Part shown: positions 22,528 through 28,114 of the stretch, piece by piece
How positions within the stretch are numbered: position 1 is the stretch's first letter
Layout of the letters: each line of letters opens with the position of its first letter
Assembly: GCA_002479415.1 (NCBI GenBank)
Contig: DLMZ01000031.1
Coordinates: 1-28,114 of the forward strand
Reading direction: 5' to 3'
Length of the DNA: 28,114 nt
Origin: Firmicutes bacterium UBA7523
GTDB taxonomy: Bacteria; Bacillota; Dethiobacteria; Dethiobacterales; Dethiobacteraceae
Translations under genes and position numbers: made by a program
The notes under the pieces: generated by a model
Databases searched by the model: none
What the model saw: only the letters and a program-made list of their open reading frames with translations
Told to the model about the DNA's origin: nothing

Positions 22528-23601
22528 TTGGCGGATGCTCTTTTTTGGGTAGCGTTAAGCCGTGTAACGGAGTTAGGTGCAAAAAGAATTCGTATGCTGG
22601 TAGATTATTTCGGTACGGCAGAAAATGCGTTCTTGGCATCTGAGAAGAGTCTGTTTGCCTCAGGGCTGCCGTCAAGATCTGTAAACGCGCTTTTGCATGA
22701 AAGAAAAGCGATTGTGCCGGAACGGGAATGGGAGCTATTGGATTCTTTAAATATCCGGGTGATAACCCTGGCTGACCAGGGCTATCCGCCTTTGCTTTCA
22801 CAGATATATGATCCGCCGGCGCTGCTGTTTTATTGTGGTGATTTTAGTATTGCCATGGAGCCGGGATTGGCTTTGGTAGGTTCTAGAAAAGCAACTGAAT
22901 ACGGAAAAACAACTGCAAGAAAGCTGGCGTCAGATTTAGCTGCAGCAGGAGTGTCTGTAATCAGCGGTATGGCGCGGGGCATAGATACATATGCCCACTT
23001 AGGAGCTCTACAAGCCCGGGGAAAAACAGCAGCTGTGCTCGGGTGCGGGCTGGACGTTTGTTATCCTCCGGAAAACCGCAAGCTTCGTGATGATATTGTT
23101 GGTACAGGGTTACTGCTTAGTGAATTCCCGCCGAGGACAGCCCCGAAACCTTACCACTTTCCTATGCGTAATCGTATTATTAGCGGCTTGTCAGTGGCAA
23201 CAATCGTGGTTGAAGCAACTGAAAAAAGCGGCGCATTGATTACGGCTGATTGTGCGTTGGAGCAGGGACGGGATGTATTTGCTGTTCCCGGGAGCATAAA
23301 TAGCCCCAACAGCCGTGGTTGTCATAAGTTAATTAAAGATGGGGCCGCCATGATAGAGCATGCGTCAGATATTTTATCTGAGCTTGGGTTTTTGAACATA
23401 CAATCCGGTGAACGGATGGATACAGAGCTTACGGCTGTTCAAAAGAAGGTGCTTCAGGCTGTTGAGTATGAACCCGTGCAATTTGATGATTTGGTGTTAC
23501 GGAGTGGGTTGGAAGCGCCCTTATTAGCTGCGGTGCTGGTGGAGCTTGAATTAGCCTCATTTTTGAAAAAATTGCCAGGAAATTATTTTTTTCGCGTATA
23601 G
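22528..23601 (+). CDS. dprA: DNA-processing protein DprA (Smf)
   Basis: DprA binds incoming single-stranded DNA during transformation and loads RecA; it is kept in many species not known to be competent. It has an N-terminal helical region, then the Rossmann-like core with LVGSRKATEYGKTTA, ISGMARGIDTYAH, AVLGCGLDVCYPPEN, SEFPPRTAPKPYHFPMRNRIISG and EKSGALITADCALEQGRDVFAVPG. A C-terminal winged-helix-like domain (about 285-357) follows. The frame is open back through the palindrome to 22429. TTG at 22528 is the best start: GGGGG at 22515-22519 in GGGGGTGA is 8 bases upstream and the product begins MADALFWVALSRV, 357 residues. GTG at 22519 is the alternative. Confidence 0.93.
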   Translation: MADALFWVALSRVTELGAKRIRMLVDYFGTAENAFLASEKSLFASGLPSRSVNALLHERKAIVPEREWELLDSLNIRVITLADQGYPPLLSQIYDPPALLFYCGDFSIAMEPGLALVGSRKATEYGKTTARKLASDLAAAGVSVISGMARGIDTYAHLGALQARGKTAAVLGCGLDVCYPPENRKLRDDIVGTGLLLSEFPPRTAPKPYHFPMRNRIISGLSVATIVVEATEKSGALITADCALEQGRDVFAVPGSINSPNSRGCHKLIKDGAAMIEHASDILSELGFLNIQSGERMDTELTAVQKKVLQAVEYEPVQFDDLVLRSGLEAPLLAAVLVELELASFLKKLPGNYFFRV

Positions 23602-23666
23602 AGCAGGAAAAACTGTGTATAAGTAGTAGAGAATAGAGAAGTTGCTATTAGTACTGGAGGTTTTTT

Positions 23667-25805
23667 ATGTCTGATTATCTGGTTATTGTTGAGTCTCCAA
23701 CCAAAGCAAAAACCATAAAAAAGTATCTCGGACGGCGTTATAAAGTCAATGCGTCCATGGGACATGTAATAGATTTGCCGAAAAGTCAAATAGGAATTGA
23801 TACGGAAAACAACTTTTCTCCCAAATATATTACAATCCGCGGTAAAGGCGAAAAGTTAAAAGAGCTGAAGAGTGCTGCTAAAGATGTAAAAAAGATTTAT
23901 CTCGCGGCTGACCCTGACAGAGAAGGGGAAGCTATTTGCTGGCATTTGTCCCGGGCGCTGGGCATTAGTGATAGCGAGCTTTGCCGGGTGGAGTTTAATG
24001 AAATAACGGAGTTGGCGATAAAAGAGGCATTTAAAAAGCCGCGCTTGATTGATCATAACCGGGTAAACGCTCAACAGGCCCGGCGAGTACTTGACCGTCT
24101 TGTAGGATATAAAATTTCTCCGTTATTATGGAAAAAGGTAAGAAAAGGCTTGTCGGCAGGCCGGGTACAATCTGTGGCTCTTCGTTTAATTGTGGAGCGG
24201 GAAAATGAAATTGAGAGCTTTACGCCGGAAGAGTATTGGACATTGGAAGCCAGATTAAAGGCGGAAAAGGCTGAATTTACCGCTCGTTATCACGGAAAGC
24301 AGGGCAAAAAACATGTTCCCTCCCAACGGAGTGAACTTGATGATGTCTTGGCCGGTATAGAGGGTCAGGACTTCATTGTTAGCTCTGTGAAGAAGAAAGA
24401 GCGGAAACGGAATCCGTCACCGCCGTTTACTACCAGCAGCTTGCAGCAGGAGGCGTCACGAAAGCTTGGCTTTGCCGCTCGTAAAACAATGATGATTGCA
24501 CAGCAGCTTTACGAAGGTTTGCAGTTAGGTAAAGAAGGTGTTGTTGGCTTAATTACCTATATTCGTACAGATGCGCTGCGTGTGTCACAGCAAGCTCAGG
24601 AAGAAACTCGTTCATTTATTAGTAATGAGTACGGCAAAAATTATCTTCCTCAAAAGCCTGCTGTTTATCGTTCTAAAAAAGGGGCGCAGGAAGCGCACGA
24701 AGCCATTAGGCCCACATCGGTTTTGCGCACTCCCGAGCAGGTAAAGGAATTTCTGTCTCGTGACCAGAACCGCCTATACAAATTAATTTGGAACCGCTTT
24801 ACTGCCAGTCAAATGGCCCATGCTGTTTTTGATACTGTTTCAGTTGATATTACTGCAGGCTCTTACTTATTTCGTGCCGCAGGCTCGCAAATCAAATTTG
24901 ACGGTTTTATGAAGCTATATATTGAAGGCAGTGACGAAGAAGAAAAAAAAGAAGGCGGCTTGCTGCCGGAGCTATCCGAAGGAGAAAAACTTTTGTTGCT
25001 GGAATTGATGCCCGAACAGCATTTCACACAACCGCCTCCCCGTTTTAGCGAAGCCATGTTAGTTAAGACGTTGGAGGAAAAAGGTATTGGCAGGCCCAGT
25101 ACATATGCTCCCATTATCGATACACTGCAAACACGGGGCTATGTTGTTAGGGAAGCAAAAGTTTTTTATGCCACAGAAATGGGCAGGCTGGTTCTTGATT
25201 TGTTGTTGGAGTTTTTCCCCGCTGTACTCGATGTTGATTTTACGGCACAGATGGAGGAAAGATTGGATAAAATTGCTGAGGGTGAGCTGGACTGGGTTGA
25301 GGTTATTCGCAGCTTTTACGAGAGCTTTGCAGTAAGCTTGAAAATAGCCGAAGAACATATGGAGAAAATTGTAATAGAGCCGGAAGTTAGCGATGAAGCT
25401 TGTCCCAACTGTGGAAGGAATCTGGTTTATAAAATGGGCAAATACGGTAAGTTTTTGGCTTGTCCCGGTTTCCCGGAATGCCGTTATGCCAAGCCTATTA
25501 TTAAGCAAATGGATGTTGATTGCCCCTTGTGCGGCAAGCCGTTGGTGGAACGTAAGACGAAGCGGCGGCGTAAGTTTTTTGGATGTTCTGGATATCCGGA
25601 GTGTGAATTTACTACGTGGGATACACCGAAAAAGGAAAAGTGTCCTCAGTGCGGGTATCTTACGGTGTTAAAAGGAAAAGCGCTGCAGTGTGCCAATAAA
25701 GAATGTGCGCAGTTTCTTTCGATAAGTAAAAAGGATGCTACAGGTGATGCAAAGGCTGCTACAAAAAGATCCGGCAGCAGGAGCGCCGGGAGGTCTAATA
25801 AATGA
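23667..25805 (+). CDS. topA: DNA topoisomerase I
   Basis: This type IA topoisomerase relaxes negative supercoils. The 712-residue protein has the TOPRIM domain (VESPTKAKTI with Glu9; DPDREGEAI with Asp82, Asp84 and Glu86), the gate region, and catalytic Tyr298 in GLITYIRTDALRVS. Three C-terminal zinc ribbons (starting CPNCGRNL, CPLCGKPL and CPQCGYLT) and a basic tail (KRSGSRSAGRSNK) bind DNA. ATG at 23667 follows CTGGAGG. Its stop overlaps the trmFO start as ATGA, so the two are coupled. The dprA-topA-trmFO-xerC order matches B. subtilis. Confidence 0.97.
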   Translation: MSDYLVIVESPTKAKTIKKYLGRRYKVNASMGHVIDLPKSQIGIDTENNFSPKYITIRGKGEKLKELKSAAKDVKKIYLAADPDREGEAICWHLSRALGISDSELCRVEFNEITELAIKEAFKKPRLIDHNRVNAQQARRVLDRLVGYKISPLLWKKVRKGLSAGRVQSVALRLIVERENEIESFTPEEYWTLEARLKAEKAEFTARYHGKQGKKHVPSQRSELDDVLAGIEGQDFIVSSVKKKERKRNPSPPFTTSSLQQEASRKLGFAARKTMMIAQQLYEGLQLGKEGVVGLITYIRTDALRVSQQAQEETRSFISNEYGKNYLPQKPAVYRSKKGAQEAHEAIRPTSVLRTPEQVKEFLSRDQNRLYKLIWNRFTASQMAHAVFDTVSVDITAGSYLFRAAGSQIKFDGFMKLYIEGSDEEEKKEGGLLPELSEGEKLLLLELMPEQHFTQPPPRFSEAMLVKTLEEKGIGRPSTYAPIIDTLQTRGYVVREAKVFYATEMGRLVLDLLLEFFPAVLDVDFTAQMEERLDKIAEGELDWVEVIRSFYESFAVSLKIAEEHMEKIVIEPEVSDEACPNCGRNLVYKMGKYGKFLACPGFPECRYAKPIIKQMDVDCPLCGKPLVERKTKRRRKFFGCSGYPECEFTTWDTPKKEKCPQCGYLTVLKGKALQCANKECAQFLSISKKDATGDAKAATKRSGSRSAGRSNK

Positions 25806-27118
25806 GGGAAGTGACTATTATCGGCGGCGGATTAGCCGGCGCAGAGGCTGCTTGGCAGGCTGCAAAAGCAGGAGTTCCTGTACGCTTGCTTGAAATGAGG
25901 CCCGGGAAAAAAACGCCTGCACATCATAGCGGTTATTTGGCTGAATTAGTCTGCAGCAACTCTCTCCGTGCCGCAGGATTGCAAAACGCTGTAGGTTTAC
26001 TTAAAGAGGAGATGCGGTCTTTTGATTCGCTGATTATGGCTCAGGCTGACAAGCATGCTGTTCCGGCAGGAGGAGCCCTTGCTGTGGACAGGGAAGGGTT
26101 TGCGCGGGGAGTTACAGAAGCTATTGATGCCTTGCCTTTAGTAACAAGGGAAGAAACGGAAGTCACCGATGTTCCGACCGTTGATTCCGGTCCTGTTATT
26201 ATTGCCACAGGGCCTCTTACCGCAGAAGCCTTGGCAGAAGATATTGGGATGTTGACCGGACAAGCATCATTACATTTTTTTGATGCTGCGGCGCCTATTG
26301 TAACTGCGGAATCAGTAAATAATGAAATAGTGTTCCGAGCTTCACGGTATGGTAAAGGAACAGCAGATTACCTAAACTGTCCGATGAATGAGCAGGAGTA
26401 CAGGAGATTCTTTGAGGCATTGACAACGGCCGAAATATTTACCGGTCATTGTGATATTGATGAAGCCAAGTATTTTGAGGGGTGTATGCCTGTAGAGGTT
26501 ATGGCTTCCCGGGGATTTGAGACATTACTGTTTGGTCCTTTAAAGCCTGTGGGTCTCACAGACCCCCGGACTGGGCAAAGACCATATGCCGTAGTACAGC
26601 TGCGGCAGGACGATGCGGCAGCTACGCTGTTTAATATGGTGGGATTTCAAACTCGTTTGCGGTGGCCGGAACAAGAAAGAGTGTTTAGGATGATACCAGG
26701 GATGGAAAAAGCTGAATTTGTTCGCTTAGGCGTTATGCATCGCAATACATATATTAATTCGCCCAGTGTTCTTCTTCCTACACTTCAGTTAAAAGAAAAC
26801 ACTAATATACTGTTTGCGGGTCAAATTACAGGTGTTGAGGGATATGTGGAGTCTGCCGCCATGGGGTTGGTAGCGGGAGTTAATGCTTCACGTTTGGTTC
26901 GGGGACTGGATCCGCTGGTATGGCCTGTTGAGACTGCTCATGGTTCCTTGACACGCTATATTACCGAGGCAAACCCTGAGAACTTTCAGCCTATGAATGT
27001 GAATTTCGGCATATTTCCACCTCTTGCGGGAAGAATTCCCAAGAAAGAACGGAAAACAGCTTATTCGGCCAGAGCGCTGAATACGCTGGCAGACTGGCAC
27101 CAAGAATGGCAAAATTAA
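25802..27118 (+). CDS. trmFO: Folate-dependent tRNA (m5U54) methyltransferase TrmFO
   Basis: TrmFO makes 5-methyluridine at position 54 of tRNA, using methylenetetrahydrofolate and FAD instead of SAM. The 438-residue protein has the FAD site IIGGGLAGAEAAW (6-18), Cys51 in LVCSNSLRA and Cys228 in FEGCMPVEVMASRG. These match the two functional cysteines known in B. subtilis TrmFO (C53 and C226). GQITGVEGYVESAAMGL near residue 350 is the second conserved FAD region. The ATG overlaps the topA stop by four bases. Confidence 0.97.
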   Translation: MREVTIIGGGLAGAEAAWQAAKAGVPVRLLEMRPGKKTPAHHSGYLAELVCSNSLRAAGLQNAVGLLKEEMRSFDSLIMAQADKHAVPAGGALAVDREGFARGVTEAIDALPLVTREETEVTDVPTVDSGPVIIATGPLTAEALAEDIGMLTGQASLHFFDAAAPIVTAESVNNEIVFRASRYGKGTADYLNCPMNEQEYRRFFEALTTAEIFTGHCDIDEAKYFEGCMPVEVMASRGFETLLFGPLKPVGLTDPRTGQRPYAVVQLRQDDAAATLFNMVGFQTRLRWPEQERVFRMIPGMEKAEFVRLGVMHRNTYINSPSVLLPTLQLKENTNILFAGQITGVEGYVESAAMGLVAGVNASRLVRGLDPLVWPVETAHGSLTRYITEANPENFQPMNVNFGIFPPLAGRIPKKERKTAYSARALNTLADWHQEWQN

Positions 27119-27119
27119 C

Positions 27120-27148
27120 TTGCATTGAGATATTTGATATGTTAAGAT
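27120..27148 (+). promoter_or_regulatory. Possible promoter of xerC-hslV
   Basis: TTGCAT (27120-27125), 17 bases, TAAGAT (27143-27148; four of six matches). It lies in the 53-base gap after trmFO and 24 bases before the xerC start. Confidence 0.35.
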
Positions 27149-27171
27149 TTTGAAAAAGGAGAATGCCTGTA

Positions 27172-28071
27172 ATGGTCGATTATTTAGGCTGCTTTATTAC
27201 GTACCTGCAGGTGGAAAGAAACGCTTCTTCTCACACTGTGAGAAACTATGCGGAGGATCTCGGACGGTTTCTTGCTTTTGTGGAGAGTGAAGGGGCATCC
27301 ATTCCGGATGAGCTGGACTACCTAGCTATCCGGCATTATCTTGCACATTTGCATGAAAAAGCTTATGAGCGGCGGACGATCGCGCGTAAGCTGTCTGCCA
27401 TACGTTCCTTTTTGAGGTTTTTGACTCGAGAAGGGTACTTATCAGATACTTCTTGGGCTGCGGTTTCAACTCCGCGCATTGGGAAAAAGCTTCCAAAGTT
27501 TCTTTATACTGACGAAATCTTTCGTCTATTATCTGCTCCTGACGTGAGGGATCCGGCAGGTCTCCGTGACGCCGCAATACTTGAGATGTTATATTCATCA
27601 GGAATCAGAGTGGGCGAATTAGTAAGCCTTAATATAGAAGACATTGATGTTGACCAGGGTCAATTTATAGTTTTAGGAAAAGGAGCACGGGAGAGAATGG
27701 TACCTATGGGCAGTTTTTCGCGGCGTTCCTTTGTTGAATATATGAAAAGCGGACGCCCGGTCTTATTGCGGAAAAACAGGGCGGCGGAAAAGGAAAGAGC
27801 CCTTTGGCTTAATAAATACGGTACTCGCCTATCTGATAGAGGAGTACGGCGTGTGGTAGAGAAATATGTACGACAAGTTAGTTTGGCCAAAGGAATTAGC
27901 CCACACAGTATTCGTCACAGTTTTGCTACCCATATGCTTAATGCTGGTGCCGATTTAAGAGTTGTTCAAGAACTTTTAGGACATATGAGTATTTCTACAA
28001 CTCAAATATATACACACATAACGCGGGAACAGCTCAAGGAAGTTTATAACGAAGCTCACCCCCGCTCGTGA
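27172..28071 (+). CDS. xerC: Tyrosine recombinase XerC (CodV)
   Basis: XerC with its partner resolves chromosome dimers at the dif site. The 299-residue protein has an N-terminal SAM-like core-binding domain (1-100). The catalytic domain has the full set: R146 (SSGIRVGEL), K170 (LGKGARER), H245 and R248 (SPHSIRHSFATHML), H271 (LLGHMSISTTQ) and nucleophile Y280. ATG at 27163 is in frame but only one base after GGAG. ATG at 27172, 10 bases after it, is preferred. Its place before hslV matches codV in the B. subtilis codV-clpQ-clpY-codY operon, so it is the housekeeping recombinase and not a phage integrase. Confidence 0.93.
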   Translation: MVDYLGCFITYLQVERNASSHTVRNYAEDLGRFLAFVESEGASIPDELDYLAIRHYLAHLHEKAYERRTIARKLSAIRSFLRFLTREGYLSDTSWAAVSTPRIGKKLPKFLYTDEIFRLLSAPDVRDPAGLRDAAILEMLYSSGIRVGELVSLNIEDIDVDQGQFIVLGKGARERMVPMGSFSRRSFVEYMKSGRPVLLRKNRAAEKERALWLNKYGTRLSDRGVRRVVEKYVRQVSLAKGISPHSIRHSFATHMLNAGADLRVVQELLGHMSISTTQIYTHITREQLKEVYNEAHPRS

Positions 28072-28082
28072 GGAGAGAGGCA

Positions 28083-28114
28083 ATGTTCCATGCGACCACA
28101 ATTGTGGCGGTGTT
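28083..28114 (+). CDS. hslV: ATP-dependent protease subunit HslV (ClpQ), first codons only
   Basis: ATG at 28083 follows GAGGAGAGAGG and encodes MFHATTIVAV before the window ends. This is the usual HslV start with the short propeptide before the catalytic threonine. It lies 11 bases after xerC, the expected order. hslU and codY would be expected next. Confidence 0.85.
   Translation, partial: MFHATTIVAV

Noticed and set aside
27172..28071. Phage or integron integrase
   Set aside because: The full housekeeping context topA-trmFO-xerC-hslV identifies it as the chromosomal dimer-resolution recombinase.
1..28114. CRISPR arrays, tRNA or rRNA genes, intact insertion sequences, prophage
   Set aside because: I saw no regularly spaced repeats, tRNA-like cloverleafs, rRNA segments or transposase/phage genes when reading the window by eye; a covariance-model scan could find short RNAs I missed.

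Overview
The window looks like chromosome from an endospore-forming, low-to-mid GC Firmicute of the class Clostridia (inference). Supporting signs are AAGGAGG-type ribosome binding sites, an alpha/beta-type small acid-soluble spore protein, a YtaF-type sporulation membrane protein, and gene order shared with Bacillus subtilis in three blocks: rlmN-prpC-prkC-rsgA-rpe, polA-mutM-ytaF, and dprA-topA-trmFO-xerC-hslV. I cannot name the species from sequence alone.

Layout. (1) 1-1879 is an accessory edge: the C-terminal end of an RHS-repeat protein, a small AT-rich gene that may be its immunity partner, and a lipoprotein with copper-amine-oxidase-N-like repeats, closed by a strong terminator. (2) 1922-7179 is a translation and cell-wall signalling operon behind a good sigma-A promoter: rlmN, the PP2C phosphatase/PASTA kinase pair prpC-prkC, the ribosome GTPase rsgA, and rpe. 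(3) 7171-15705 starts with its own promoter, an FMN riboswitch and an intrinsic terminator, then ribD-ribE-ribBA-ribH. An ECF sigma/anti-sigma pair, polA and mutM follow with very short gaps or overlaps and no visible terminator, so they may share the riboswitch-controlled transcript. (4) 15706-18011 holds ytaF, a terminator, then a decaying stretch: a small lipoprotein gene broken by a frameshift and an LCP-family (LytR-CpsA-Psr) gene cut short by an in-frame stop. A 9-bp direct repeat with 21-bp periodicity lies just upstream of their promoter. (5) 18027-21177 carries an isocitrate dehydrogenase-type gene, a large two-tier bidirectional terminator, a SASP gene on the minus strand, a small unknown gene and a minus-strand polysaccharide deacetylase lipoprotein. 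(6) 21077-28114 carries a radical-SAM aminomutase whose substrate-site residues fit glutamate rather than lysine, a long perfect-arm palindrome of REP/MITE type, then dprA, topA, trmFO, xerC and the first codons of hslV.

Most of the window is conserved housekeeping. The items most worth a second look are the RHS/immunity junction, the riboswitch operon reaching into sigma factor and DNA repair genes, the direct-repeat operator beside two freshly broken genes, the SASP with a duplicated germination-protease site, the glutamate 2,3-aminomutase assignment and the palindromic element at the dprA start. I did not find a clearly new multi-gene system.
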